A stretch of DNA of 64,000 nt from an uncultured Eubacteriales bacterium (GTDB taxonomy: Bacteria; Bacillota; Clostridia; Oscillospirales; Butyricicoccaceae): NCBI GenBank assembly GCA_910579575.1, contig CAJTUM010000001.1, positions 176,132-240,131 of the forward strand, in the 5' to 3' direction. The number at the start of each line of letters is the position of its first letter. Position 1 is the first letter of the stretch. A model generated the notes under the pieces. That model saw only the letters and a program-made list of their open reading frames with translations. It was not told where the DNA came from and ran no database searches. Position numbers and translations under genes: made by a program. Shown piece by piece: positions 8,287-16,561 of the stretch.

Positions 8287-9231
8287 TTAAATCTGCTCGG
8301 TGGGGACAGGGACAGAATCGATCAGCCGCTGGAGATAGGCGCCGGCCTCCTCCGCCCGGGAAAGGGAGGCGGAGGAAAGCCTGTGAGCCAGCACATGGGG
8401 AGCCATGGCCTTGATATCCTCAGGAATGACAAAATCTCGGCCCTGCAGCGCGGCGTAGGCTTGGGAGGCTTTGTATAAGGCGATGGCGCCCCGAGTGCTG
8501 ACGCCGGCGGCAAAGGCGCCGTCGCGCCGGGTCCGCTCCACCAGGTCCATCAGGTAGCCGGCCACAGCGTCGGCGCACTGGACTTGGGTGTAATGTTGGC
8601 GCACATAGGCGATATCCTCTGGCGTGACGGCCACAGGCATTTCGTTAATCAAATGAGCGGTGCTGGGTCGGCTGATCAAAGTCAGCTCCTCTTGCCGAGC
8701 GGGGTAGCCCATGCGCAGCCGCATAAAAAATCGGTCGGTTTGGGCCTCGGGAAGAGGGAAGGTTCCATAGGATTCCAATGGATTTTGGGTGGCCATGACC
8801 ATAAATGGCTCTTCCAGCTTGTAGGTCTTGCCGTCCACGGAAATCTGCCGCTCCTCCATAGCTTCCAACAGGCTAGATTGCGTCCGAGGCGTGGCCCGGT
8901 TGATTTCGTCCGCCAAAATGATGTTGGCAAAAAGGGGACCAGGACGAAACTCAAAATCCCCCGTTTTCTGGTTGTAGAAATCGATGCCCGTCAAATCGGA
9001 GGGCAGCAGATCCGGGGTGAACTGAATCCGGCTGAATTTGCCCCCCAGAGCCTTGGAGAAGGCCCGGAGCATCATAGTCTTGCCAGTGCCGGGCACATCC
9101 TCCAGCAGCACATGACCGGAGCAGACAAAGCAGGTCAGCACCAGCTCCGCTGTCTCCCGCTTGCCCACAATGGCCGAACACACCTGATCCAGCACAGCCT
9201 TTTTAAATTGCGCAAACCGCTCGGTTTCCAT
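8287..9231 (-). CDS. MoxR family AAA+ ATPase
   Basis: 314 residues from the ATG at 9231, which has AGGAAG 10 nt upstream; a further in-frame ATG at 9273 lacks a site. Walker A DVPGTGKT at 45-52, Walker B with sensor ADEINRATPRTQS near 110-122. MoxR ATPases act as chaperones that assemble or activate metal-containing or membrane complexes together with DUF58/VWA proteins. It is first in the operon moxR-DUF58-DUF4129-M20D, separated from the ferredoxin gene by a terminator hairpin. Confidence 0.93.
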   Translation of the reverse strand: METERFAQFKKAVLDQVCSAIVGKRETAELVLTCFVCSGHVLLEDVPGTGKTMMLRAFSKALGGKFSRIQFTPDLLPSDLTGIDFYNQKTGDFEFRPGPLFANIILADEINRATPRTQSSLLEAMEERQISVDGKTYKLEEPFMVMATQNPLESYGTFPLPEAQTDRFFMRLRMGYPARQEELTLISRPSTAHLINEMPVAVTPEDIAYVRQHYTQVQCADAVAGYLMDLVERTRRDGAFAAGVSTRGAIALYKASQAYAALQGRDFVIPEDIKAMAPHVLAHRLSSASLSRAEEAGAYLQRLIDSVPVPTEQI

Positions 9232-9290
9232 ATCCGTCGCTTCCTTTCTATGTTGAAGAAATACCGCAATCAATCGACATAAACGACAAA

Positions 9291-9326
9291 GGCCGTTTTG
9301 CAGAAAAAGCCTTCTGCAAAACGGCC
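9291..9326 (-). terminator. Terminator hairpin downstream of the ferredoxin gene
   Basis: Perfect 15-bp stem (left arm 9291-9305, right arm 9312-9326) with a 6-nt loop. In minus-strand RNA it is followed by UUUGUCGUUU. It separates the ferredoxin gene from moxR. Confidence 0.7.
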
Positions 9327-9342
9327 AGGGTCGTTGAGAAAA

Positions 9343-9513
9343 TTATTCCTCGCTGATGGCGCCAACCGGGCAGGTGGCGGCGCAGGAGCCGCAGGAAACG
9401 CAGGCGGAAGCGTCGATTTCATAATGAGAATCGCCTTCCTTAATGCAGCCGACGGGGCACTGAGCCGCGCAGGCGCCGCAGGACACGCAGGCGTCGCTGA
9501 TCTTAAAGGCCAT
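9343..9513 (-). CDS. 2[4Fe-4S] ferredoxin
   Basis: A 56-residue protein. Two clostridial-type cluster motifs are intact: CVSCGACAAQCP (Cys9, 12, 15, 19) and CVSCGSCAATCP (Cys38, 41, 44, 48), related by internal duplication. It is a low-potential cytosolic electron carrier for fermentative enzymes such as pyruvate:ferredoxin oxidoreductase or hydrogenase. The ATG at 9513 has GGAGGTG 8 nt upstream. It is monocistronic, with its own promoter and terminator. Confidence 0.96.
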   Translation of the reverse strand: MAFKISDACVSCGACAAQCPVGCIKEGDSHYEIDASACVSCGSCAATCPVGAISEE

Positions 9514-9548
9514 GGGTACGCACCTCCATATAATAAAAATACAACATC

Positions 9549-9576
9549 ATCATACCATGATTTAAGCAAAAAGCAA
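9549..9576 (-). promoter_or_regulatory. Probable SigA promoter of the ferredoxin gene
   Basis: Minus strand TTGCTT (9571-9576), 16-nt spacer, TATGAT (9549-9554), placed about 35 nt before the start codon. Confidence 0.5.
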
Positions 9577-9641
9577 ATGAATTTTTTGCGCTCTGGGACA
9601 AAAAATAAATGGGAGAAAGCCGCAAAGGAGGAAGATCGAAA

Positions 9642-9788
9642 ATGCGCAAGGAAGATTGGGATGTGGAATTTGCCGCCGAAATTCTGCGGCGGGAGAATGA
9701 GGGACAAGTGACCAAGCCTCACCAAGGCCGTTTTGACCACAAAGAAAAAACAAAGAAAACCGGCGAAAACAAGAGCAAACCGGAGTAA
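9642..9788 (+). CDS. Small charged protein of unknown function (48 residues)
   Basis: This reading frame has a near-perfect AAAGGAGGA site 9 nt before the ATG and is followed 7 nt after its stop by a hairpin. The product is 48 residues, hydrophilic, with an acidic/hydrophobic N-terminal half (MRKEDWDVEFAAEILR) and a Lys-rich tail. I recognise no family. It sits between the divergent ferredoxin gene and ctsR. The ribosome-binding site and placement make it more likely than chance to be translated, but no homologue is known to me. Confidence 0.55.
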   Translation: MRKEDWDVEFAAEILRRENEGQVTKPHQGRFDHKEKTKKTGENKSKPE

Positions 9789-9795
9789 ACGGCAG

Positions 9796-9818
9796 AAAGG
9801 GGCGCAAAGCGCCCCTTT
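9796..9818 (+). terminator. Hairpin after the 48-residue ORF
   Basis: Perfect 10-bp stem AAAGGGGCGC / GCGCCCCTTT with an AAA loop. The right arm ends in UUU but no longer U-tract follows. It separates the small ORF from the ctsR promoter. Confidence 0.55.
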
Positions 9819-9856
9819 GCCTCGGCAAAATAGTCAGAGAAGGTCAAAAATAACTC

Positions 9857-9884
9857 TTGCATTTTGGATAGAAAGGCGTATAAT
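9857..9884 (+). promoter_or_regulatory. SigA promoter of the ctsR operon
   Basis: TTGCAT (9857-9862), 16-nt spacer, TATAAT (9879-9884). The predicted start falls near 9891, directly next to the CtsR operator. Confidence 0.75.
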
Positions 9885-9894
9885 AAAAGCATAA

Positions 9895-9917
9895 GGTCAA
9901 AGAAAGTCAAAGTCAAA
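9895..9917 (+). promoter_or_regulatory. CtsR operator (heptad direct repeats)
   Basis: GGTCAAA (9895-9901), 3-nt spacer, AGTCAAA (9905-9911), immediately followed by a third overlapping AGTCAAA (9911-9917). The known CtsR box is two GGTCAAA heptads 3 nt apart. Another single GGTCAAA is at 9842-9848, upstream of the -35 box. The location over the transcription start fits repression by roadblock and self-control of ctsR. Confidence 0.85.
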
Positions 9918-9946
9918 ATATAAACGACAGGAAAGGGGGGCGGGAT

Positions 9947-10420
9947 ATGAAGCTGTCTGACGCAATCGCCGCTTTTATCAACGAGATGTTGGACCAACAG
10001 GATATGGTGGAATTGCAGCGCAGCCGGCTGGCCAGCCAGTTTGGCTGCGCGCCCAGCCAGATCAATTATGTGATTGAGACACGGTTTTCGCCGGAGCAGG
10101 GCTTTTCGGTGGAATCCCGCCGGGGAGGCGGCGGGTATATCCGCATTATGCGGGCCGCCGTGTCGGCGCCGCGGCTGCTGATGCACGCGGTCAACGCTGT
10201 GGGCGGCAGTATCGACCAAGCCAGCGCCCAGGCTTTTGTGGAAAATTTGTACCAGGCCGACGTCATAGGTCGGCAGGAGGGGCGGATGCTGCTGGCCATG
10301 CTGGGAGACAAAAGCCTATCCGCCGCGCCTCAAAGCCTGCGCCCTCAGTTGCGGGCCGGGCTGCTGAAAGCGGCTCTGGTGGCGTTGGCCAGCGGCCGGG
10401 ACGACCCGACGGCCGATTGA
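9947..10420 (+). CDS. ctsR: CtsR, class III heat-shock repressor
   Basis: 157 residues, family length. N-terminal winged helix-turn-helix (about 1-75) with the glycine-rich wing RRGGGGYIRI near 58-67 that reads DNA and senses heat; C-terminal dimerisation and McsA/McsB-binding domain. It represses clp genes through the heptad repeats found directly upstream, and is inactivated by heat or McsB. Start ATG at 9947 with GAAAGGGGGG. First gene of ctsR-mcsA-mcsB-clpC. Confidence 0.97.
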   Translation: MKLSDAIAAFINEMLDQQDMVELQRSRLASQFGCAPSQINYVIETRFSPEQGFSVESRRGGGGYIRIMRAAVSAPRLLMHAVNAVGGSIDQASAQAFVENLYQADVIGRQEGRMLLAMLGDKSLSAAPQSLRPQLRAGLLKAALVALASGRDDPTAD

Positions 10421-10494
10421 CGGAGAGGCCCGGCGCCTCCCCAAGGTCGTAGAAGACGGCGATTGACTCGCCGGAAATCCATTCAATCAGGGGT

Positions 10495-10521
10495 CCCCAA
10501 ACAATCGAAGATTGTTTGGGG
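10495..10521 (+). promoter_or_regulatory. Perfect hairpin between ctsR and mcsA
   Basis: 12-bp perfect stem CCCCAAACAATC / GATTGTTTGGGG with a GAA loop and no U-tract, 25 nt before the mcsA start. It could be an mRNA-processing or stabilising element that sets ctsR and mcsA levels apart; that role is inference. Confidence 0.5.
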
Positions 10522-10546
10522 CCAAAAGAAAGGGGTTTGAAGCGGT

Positions 10547-11041
10547 ATGTTATGCGAGAAATGCGGCAAAAATGAAGCGACGAATTATTATGAATACAAC
10601 ATCAACGGACAGCAGATGAAAATTCATCTATGCGCTCACTGCGCGCAGCAGATGGGCCTGGGGGCCTTGGGCTGGCCCTCGGCCATGAGCATCCCCAGTC
10701 TGCTTTTTGCCAGCGGGTTGGCGGGAGAAAACGAGAGCCAGGCGCCGGGGCGGGTTTGCTCTTGCGGCGCTACAGAGGCGGAAATCCGCCGAACGGGCCG
10801 GCCGGGCTGCGCTCAGTGCTATCAGACCTTTCGCGATTTGTTTCTGCCGATGGTCAGGCGGATTCACGGCGCCGCGCAGCATATGGGCGCCGCCCCCAAA
10901 GGGGCGCCGGTTTCGCCGCAGGCCCGGCTGGATCGCTTGGGCGCAGAGATGAACCAGGCGATTGCCAAGCAGGATTTTGAGCGGGCCGCTCAGCTGCGGG
11001 ATGAAATCAAGGCTTTGAAGGAGCAAGGAGGTCGGGCGTGA
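10547..11041 (+). CDS. mcsA: McsA, activator of the McsB arginine kinase
   Basis: 164 residues. Zinc-binding cysteine pairs CEKC (3-6) and CAHC (near 28-31), and a second cluster CSC...CAQC around 70-90, followed by a C-terminal UVR motif (about 130-160, QDFERAAQLRDEIKAL). McsA binds zinc and stimulates McsB, which marks CtsR and other proteins for ClpCP. The gene ends in a TGATG junction with mcsB. Confidence 0.95.
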   Translation: MLCEKCGKNEATNYYEYNINGQQMKIHLCAHCAQQMGLGALGWPSAMSIPSLLFASGLAGENESQAPGRVCSCGATEAEIRRTGRPGCAQCYQTFRDLFLPMVRRIHGAAQHMGAAPKGAPVSPQARLDRLGAEMNQAIAKQDFERAAQLRDEIKALKEQGGRA

Positions 11042-12075
11042 TGGACGGCGTGAAATGGTATGAAAAACAAGGCCCCGGGCCGGAGCTGGCGGTTTCCACG
11101 CGGGTGCGGTTGGCTCGCAACGTCCAAGGCCTGCCCTTTGGCGAACGATTGACCCGGGAACAGGCGGAGAGCCTGATCGGCCGGGTGGAAGAAGCGGCTC
11201 GGCGGGCGGCGGCGCCGTTTCAGACCGTGCGGATGGACCAGCTGGCTCCTCAGCAGCGGGCTGACCTTTATGAAAAACATCTGATATCCCGGGAAATGAT
11301 GAACAAGAGCCCGGCGGCTCTGCTGATTTCCCAAGACGAGGCCCGCTCGATCTTGGTCAATGAGGAAGATCACCTGCGCATTCAGGTGATGAGCGCCGGC
11401 GAGGCTCTGGACAAATGCCTGGAGGAAGCTTTGCGGGTGGGCGCTTTGCTGGAGGAATCCCTGGAGTTTTCTTATGACCAGCAATTGGGCTATCTGACCC
11501 AATGCCCCACCAACCTGGGCGCCGGTCTGCGAGCTTCGGTGATGCTTCATCTGCCCCTGCTCACCCGAACTGGCCAGATCGACGGAGTTATTTCCGCCGC
11601 CAGCAAGGTAGGGCTGGAAATTCGGGGTCTCTATGGCGAGGGCAGCCGGGCGCAGGGAGAGCTGTATCAGGTTTCTAACAGCGTGACCCTGGGTTTTTAT
11701 GAGCAGGAGCTTTGCGAAAAGCTGAAGGACGCGGCGGGGGGAATCGTCCGCCAGGAGCAAGCCCTGCGCCAGGCTTTCCGGCAGCAATACCCTGGTCGGC
11801 TGGAAGACCGGGTCTGGCGGGCGGCGGGGCTGCTGCGCTATGCCCGGCGGATCAGCGGCCAGGAGGCGGAGGAGCTGCTTTCCGACCTGCGATTGGGCGT
11901 TGACTGCGGCGTCTTAGCCGGCGTGGCGCCCCATAAGCTCAACCAGCTGATTTACCAGATCAAACCCGCCTGCCTGGAAACCGCCGCCGGCCGCCCTCTG
12001 GAGCCGGAAGAACGGGACGGCGCTCGGGCCGACCTGCTGCGCCAAGCGCTGAGAGAGATCCAAGAAGGAGAATAA
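11041..12075 (+). CDS. mcsB: McsB, protein arginine kinase
   Basis: 344 residues from the ATG at 11041 (overlapping the mcsA stop as TGATG; a GTG three nt earlier is also possible, both served by AGGAGG at 11026-11031). Phosphagen-kinase fold with the STRVRLARN motif near 20-28 and the CPTNLGAGLRASVM nucleotide-binding loop near 155-168 containing the conserved cysteine. It phosphorylates arginines on target proteins, creating the tag recognised by the ClpC N-domain. Confidence 0.95.
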   Translation: MDGVKWYEKQGPGPELAVSTRVRLARNVQGLPFGERLTREQAESLIGRVEEAARRAAAPFQTVRMDQLAPQQRADLYEKHLISREMMNKSPAALLISQDEARSILVNEEDHLRIQVMSAGEALDKCLEEALRVGALLEESLEFSYDQQLGYLTQCPTNLGAGLRASVMLHLPLLTRTGQIDGVISAASKVGLEIRGLYGEGSRAQGELYQVSNSVTLGFYEQELCEKLKDAAGGIVRQEQALRQAFRQQYPGRLEDRVWRAAGLLRYARRISGQEAEELLSDLRLGVDCGVLAGVAPHKLNQLIYQIKPACLETAAGRPLEPEERDGARADLLRQALREIQEGE

Positions 12076-12165
12076 CGAGAACAGAGGCGGAGGGAACCCG
12101 CCCCGTTCATTGACCAAATACAACTACATTTTATGGAGAATCGATAGAAGGAGGACGCATTCGAG

Positions 12166-14637
12166 ATGGCAAACAACAGATGGACAGAACGGGCCCAGCG
12201 GGCGCTGGAGCTGGCTCATGAAGCGGCCAGCCAACTGGGACACAATTATGTGGGCTCGGAACATATCCTGCTGGGGCTTTTGCGGGAGGAAACGGGCATC
12301 GCCGCCCGGGTGCTGACCCAGCACGGGGTGACGGACCGAAATTTGACGGCCTCCATCGTCCAGGCCGTGGGCCAAGGGGCGTCGGGCGCGCAGCCCATGG
12401 GTATGACGCCTCATTCCAAGGAAATCATGGAGTTCGCCGCCGCTGAGGCGGCCAGCCACGGCGCCGGATACATCGGCACAGAGCATATGCTGATGGCCTT
12501 AATCCGGGAGGGGGACAATTACGGCCTGCGCATCCTCCAGGCGATGGGTGCCGATACTCGGGCCATTTATCGGGCGCTGGAGCAATCCATGGGCGGCCAA
12601 TCTGCCGACCTGACCGGGCCGGAGGAGAGCCCCAAGGGCAAGAGCAAGCTGAAAACCTTGGGTCAATTCGGCGCAGACCTGACCCAAAAGGCTCGGGAAA
12701 ACCGGCTGGACCCGGTGATCGGCCGGGATAAGGAGATTCAGCGGGTCATCCAGATTCTCTCCCGTCGGCAGAAAAACAACCCGGCTCTCATCGGCGAGCC
12801 CGGCGTGGGCAAAACCGCCATCGCCGAGGGCTTGGCCCAGAAAATTGTGGCCGGCGACGTGCCCGAAACCATTGCGGGAAAGCGGCTGATTACGCTGGAT
12901 CTGACGGGTATGGTGGCCGGCGCCAAGTACCGGGGCGAATTTGAAGAACGAATTAAGGCCGCCATCGAAGAGGTGGTCAAGGCCAAAGACGTGATTTTGT
13001 TCATCGACGAAATGCACATGATGGTAGGGGCCGGCGCGGCCGAAGGGGCGGTAGACGCCGCCAACATCCTGAAGCCCGCTTTGTCCCGCGGGGATTTGCA
13101 GATGATCGGCGCCACCACCATCGACGAATACCGGAAGCATATTGAAAAAGACGCCGCTCTGGAGCGGCGGTTTCAGCCGGTGATGGTGGAAGAACCCTCA
13201 GAGGAGGACGCAGAAAAAATCCTGCTGGGCCTGCGGGATAAATACGAGGCCCATCATAAAGTAAAAATCACCGACGAGGCCATTCGGGCCGCCGTGAAAA
13301 TGTCCGCCCGGTATATTTCCGACCGGCGGCTGCCCGACAAAGCCCTGGATTTGGTGGATGAAGCCGCCAGCCGGGCCCGGCTGAAAAACATGACCGCCCC
13401 GCCGGACATGAAAGAGCTGGAGGACCAGATCGCCCAGGTGAGAAAGGAAAAGGAAGAGGCTGTGCGCAGCCAGGATTTTGAGCGAGCCGCCTCCCTGCGG
13501 GACGAGGAAAGCCGCCGCCAGGCCCAACTGGACGACAAGAAACGGGATTGGAAAAACGTCCGCAGCCGGGCTGCCGGCGCCATCGGCCAGCAGGATATTG
13601 CCGAGGTGGTGGGGCAGATCACCGGCATCCCTGTGGCTCAGCTGACAGAGGACGAGGCGCTGCGGTTGGCCCGGCTGGAGCAAGAGCTTCACCAACGGGT
13701 GGTGGGGCAGGACGAGGCTGTGACCGCGGTGGCCAAGGCCATTCGCCGGGGTCGGGTGGGCCTGAAAGACCCCAAACGCCCGGTGGGCAGCTTCCTGTTC
13801 TTAGGCCCGACAGGCGTGGGCAAAACCGAGCTGGCCAAAGCCCTGGCTCAGGCGGTCTTCGGCCAGGAGGACGCCATGATCCGGCTGGACATGAGCGAAT
13901 ATATGGAAAAACACAGCGTTTCCAAGCTGGTGGGCTCCCCTCCGGGCTATGTGGGCTACGACGAGGCGGGTCAGTTAACCGAGCAGCTGCGACGCAAGCC
14001 CTACTGCGTGCTGCTCTTCGACGAAATTGAAAAAGCCCACCCGGATGTGTTCAACATCCTGCTCCAGGTGCTGGACGACGGGCGCATTACCGATTCCCAC
14101 GGCCGGACGGTGGATTTTAAAAACAGCGTTATCATCATGACCTCCAACGCCGGCGCTAGCCAGCTGCAAAACAAGCGGTCTCTGGGCTTTGGCGAGGCGG
14201 ATTCCGACGCCCAGAACCGAGATATGAAAGATCAACTGAAAGAGGCGCTGAAGCGCACGTTCCGGCCGGAATTTCTCAACCGCATCGACGATATCGTTAT
14301 TTTCAACCAGCTGACCCAGCCGGAAATTCAGCAGATTGCCGGCAAGCTGCTGGACCAGGAGGTCAAACGGCTGGCTCAGGCCGGCGTCCAGGCGGAATAC
14401 GACCAGGCGGTCTTAGAGCATCTGGCTCAAGCGGGCTTTGACCCAGTGTACGGCGCTCGTCCATTGCGCCGGGCGATCCAGGCTCAGGTGGAGGATTTGG
14501 CTGCTATGGAAATCTTGGAAGGCCGGCTGAAGCAAGGGGACAAAGCGCTGATTTCCGCCGCCGACGGCGCCGTGACCATCGCCGCTCTGCCGCCGAAGCA
14601 GCAGGAAGAGCGGCCGGAGGAGGCGCCTGAGCGATAA
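12166..14637 (+). CDS. clpC: ClpC, Hsp100 unfoldase of the ClpCP protease
   Basis: 823 residues. Two N-terminal Clp repeats (about 5-145), first AAA+ module with Walker A GEPGVGKT, a UVR-containing middle region (QDFERAASLRDEE, about 440-455) that marks ClpC rather than ClpB, second AAA+ module with GPTGVGKTE, and a C-terminal D2-small domain. It unfolds phosphoarginine-tagged substrates for ClpP, which is not in this window. AGGAGG lies about 10 nt before the ATG. Last gene of the operon. Confidence 0.97.
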   Translation: MANNRWTERAQRALELAHEAASQLGHNYVGSEHILLGLLREETGIAARVLTQHGVTDRNLTASIVQAVGQGASGAQPMGMTPHSKEIMEFAAAEAASHGAGYIGTEHMLMALIREGDNYGLRILQAMGADTRAIYRALEQSMGGQSADLTGPEESPKGKSKLKTLGQFGADLTQKARENRLDPVIGRDKEIQRVIQILSRRQKNNPALIGEPGVGKTAIAEGLAQKIVAGDVPETIAGKRLITLDLTGMVAGAKYRGEFEERIKAAIEEVVKAKDVILFIDEMHMMVGAGAAEGAVDAANILKPALSRGDLQMIGATTIDEYRKHIEKDAALERRFQPVMVEEPSEEDAEKILLGLRDKYEAHHKVKITDEAIRAAVKMSARYISDRRLPDKALDLVDEAASRARLKNMTAPPDMKELEDQIAQVRKEKEEAVRSQDFERAASLRDEESRRQAQLDDKKRDWKNVRSRAAGAIGQQDIAEVVGQITGIPVAQLTEDEALRLARLEQELHQRVVGQDEAVTAVAKAIRRGRVGLKDPKRPVGSFLFLGPTGVGKTELAKALAQAVFGQEDAMIRLDMSEYMEKHSVSKLVGSPPGYVGYDEAGQLTEQLRRKPYCVLLFDEIEKAHPDVFNILLQVLDDGRITDSHGRTVDFKNSVIIMTSNAGASQLQNKRSLGFGEADSDAQNRDMKDQLKEALKRTFRPEFLNRIDDIVIFNQLTQPEIQQIAGKLLDQEVKRLAQAGVQAEYDQAVLEHLAQAGFDPVYGARPLRRAIQAQVEDLAAMEILEGRLKQGDKALISAADGAVTIAALPPKQQEERPEEAPER

Positions 14638-14669
14638 TAGACCCTCCGCCTTTGCGCAGAAGCTCTTGC

Positions 14670-14712
14670 GTTCCCTCGCAAAATCTTCCGTTTTGCGAGG
14701 GAACTTTTGCGC
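14670..14712 (+). terminator. Terminator of the ctsR-clpC operon
   Basis: Perfect 14-bp stem (14670-14683 with 14691-14704), 7-nt loop, then TTTTGCGC. It lies 33 nt after the clpC stop. Confidence 0.75.
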
Positions 14713-14769
14713 GAAAAGCCTGTCTAAATGGAGGAAAGCAACCATACGCCGATTACAAGGAGGATATCC

Positions 14770-15255
14770 ATGAAAAAACAGAAGATTTTGCGTATATTGT
14801 CGCTGGCCATGCTGACCGTTCTGCTGACAGGAGCTTTGGCAGGCTGCGGCGAGCAGGAGCCCAAAGAAGAACTGTCCGCCGGCCAGATTGCGGAAAAGCT
14901 GGCCGTCTTGGCGGAGGCGCAGGGGCTGGAAAGCGCGGCGGATTATGCGGACGTCTTCTATGGACAGGCGGATTTCGACAAGGTGGAGGAATTTGAGGTT
15001 TTAAGCCCCATGATGAATGTGAAGGCCAGCGAAATCGCCGTTTTCCGGGCCAAGGACGAAAGCGACGCGCCGGCGCTTCAGCTGGCGCTGGAACAGCGGG
15101 CTCAAGACGTGCAGACGTCCTTTGAGTTCTATTTAGAGGATCAATATGAAATTGCTCAAAACGCCATTGTTCGTCGAAAAGGCGCCTTTGTCTGCTTGGT
15201 CATCGACGAAAACGCATCGGAAATTGCGGAAGAGTTTGAAAAATTAGTGGAATAA
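14770..15255 (+). CDS. DUF4358 lipoprotein
   Basis: 161 residues. Lipoprotein signal peptide with lipobox LAGC (Cys near 26), then a DUF4358 domain: paired helices and the segments EIAVFRAKDESDAPAL and NAIVRRKGAFVCLVI. DUF4358 proteins are common small lipoproteins of Clostridia with no known function. The ATG at 14770 has AAGGAGG 7 nt upstream; the in-frame ATG at 14728 is rejected because the signal peptide starts at MKKQK. The gene stands alone between two terminators. Confidence 0.85.
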   Translation: MKKQKILRILSLAMLTVLLTGALAGCGEQEPKEELSAGQIAEKLAVLAEAQGLESAADYADVFYGQADFDKVEEFEVLSPMMNVKASEIAVFRAKDESDAPALQLALEQRAQDVQTSFEFYLEDQYEIAQNAIVRRKGAFVCLVIDENASEIAEEFEKLVE

Positions 15256-15321
15256 ACAGGTTTTTTGGCCGGAAACCTGGGCAGAAAACGCCGGCAGAGA
15301 AAATACGGAAAACGAACAAGA

Positions 15322-15353
15322 AAAACCGCCGCTTCTTCGGAAGCGGCGGTTTT
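15322..15353. terminator. Bidirectional terminator with UUCG/CGAA loop
   Basis: Perfect 14-bp stem (15322-15335 with 15340-15353) closed by TTCG on the plus strand. Plus-strand RNA continues GGUUU; minus-strand RNA ends in UUUUUCUUGUU, a better U-tract. It serves the converging DUF4358 and PpiC-type foldase genes. Confidence 0.8.
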
Positions 15354-15425
15354 GGTTTCAGAGCAAAACGGACCCAATCGGGCGGCGTCAAACGTTCGCC
15401 GGCCTCTGGGGCGCTGGAAAAGTCC

Positions 15426-16433
15426 TTACTTCACATAATCCCACAAATTGGACAGAGTCATCTTGTCGAAGACGCCGGTAGTTTTGACCTCGGCCTCCGC
15501 TTTCCATTGGTCCAAAAGCTGGTTAAACTTGCCGTCCCGCGCCTCTTGCAGGATAGAGTCCTGATTTTCGTCGAAGTAGGCGGCGCCGACGGGCAGGCGC
15601 TTGACCACATAATAGCCGTCTATCCCGGTATAGACGCCGCCGATCTGATTTTCGGACAGCTGAAAAAGCTCTGCAAACTGGGGGGAAGCGGCGCATTGGG
15701 AGGCGGCGACGATAATGCCGCCGGGGTTATCGCTCATATAGGGGTCGTCGTTGTAGCTTTCCACCAGTTGCGTGAAATCGGCGCCGGGCGCTTGCGCTTG
15801 GGCCATTACCTGCTGCGCTCGCTCCATAGCCCGGCGGCCTTCCGCCTGGTCCAGGGGGTCGCCCTCCATATCAGTCATTGAAAAGCGGATGTATTGGACT
15901 TGAGCGTAATGATCCGCAAAAAATTGCCGCAGCTCCACGTCCGTGAAGTCGTATTCCCCGCCGGGTCCCACCAGATAGTCGTATAATTTGTCGTAATACA
16001 GAGCGTTGGTCTGGAATTTGTCATAGACCCGGTCGGCCATGGCGTTTTCGTTTAGATAGGCCAGATAACCCGCCTTGCCGCCATGAGATTCAATGAGCTC
16101 TTTTTTGTTCTCTTTCAGCTGATCTTTTTCGTCGTCCGTCAGCTTGAGGTCGAATTCTTTGCATTTGGCCAGCACGATTTCAGCGGTTACAATCTGCTCC
16201 AGCGCCTGTTGCTTAACCATTTGCGTGGTTTCCTCGTCATATTCTCCGGTTTCGTCGCCCTGTTCGGCGGCCAGGTTCAAGCGGTTGTATTCCAGGTAAA
16301 AGGCCAGCTCGGCGGCGTCCGCCTGGCTGCCGTCCACCGTGACGGCGGCGGGGCTGGGCGAGCAGCCCGCCAGCCCGGCCAGCAGCAAGCAGCAGGCGCC
16401 TAGGGCCCCGATGCGTTTGATGCGCCTCTTCAT
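15426..16433 (-). CDS. PpiC/SurA-type peptidyl-prolyl isomerase lipoprotein (PrsA-like)
   Basis: 335 residues from the ATG at 16433, which has GGAGGAA and begins a clear lipoprotein signal (lipobox LAGC, Cys near 24); the frame continues upstream into mfd but without signal. A SurA-like N-terminal helical region (about 30-170) is followed by a parvulin-type domain (about 180-300; QYIRFSM, ADFTQLVESYNDDPY, GGIIV, YYVVKRL). It acts outside the membrane as a foldase for secreted proteins. It follows mfd, as prsA-like genes often do in Clostridia. The parvulin domain is divergent, so isomerase activity is probable, not certain. Confidence 0.85.
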   Translation of the reverse strand: MKRRIKRIGALGACCLLLAGLAGCSPSPAAVTVDGSQADAAELAFYLEYNRLNLAAEQGDETGEYDEETTQMVKQQALEQIVTAEIVLAKCKEFDLKLTDDEKDQLKENKKELIESHGGKAGYLAYLNENAMADRVYDKFQTNALYYDKLYDYLVGPGGEYDFTDVELRQFFADHYAQVQYIRFSMTDMEGDPLDQAEGRRAMERAQQVMAQAQAPGADFTQLVESYNDDPYMSDNPGGIIVAASQCAASPQFAELFQLSENQIGGVYTGIDGYYVVKRLPVGAAYFDENQDSILQEARDGKFNQLLDQWKAEAEVKTTGVFDKMTLSNLWDYVK

Positions 16434-16561
16434 GTTGTTTCCTCCGCGGCTGTATTTTGTAGGATGGCATAGCCCCATGCGTTGCAAAACGGCGACGCTG
16501 TTTTTCGGCTGGGCAAAGACCGCCGGCGCGCTGTATGGGACTGCGAAAAATCCGTTGGAAC

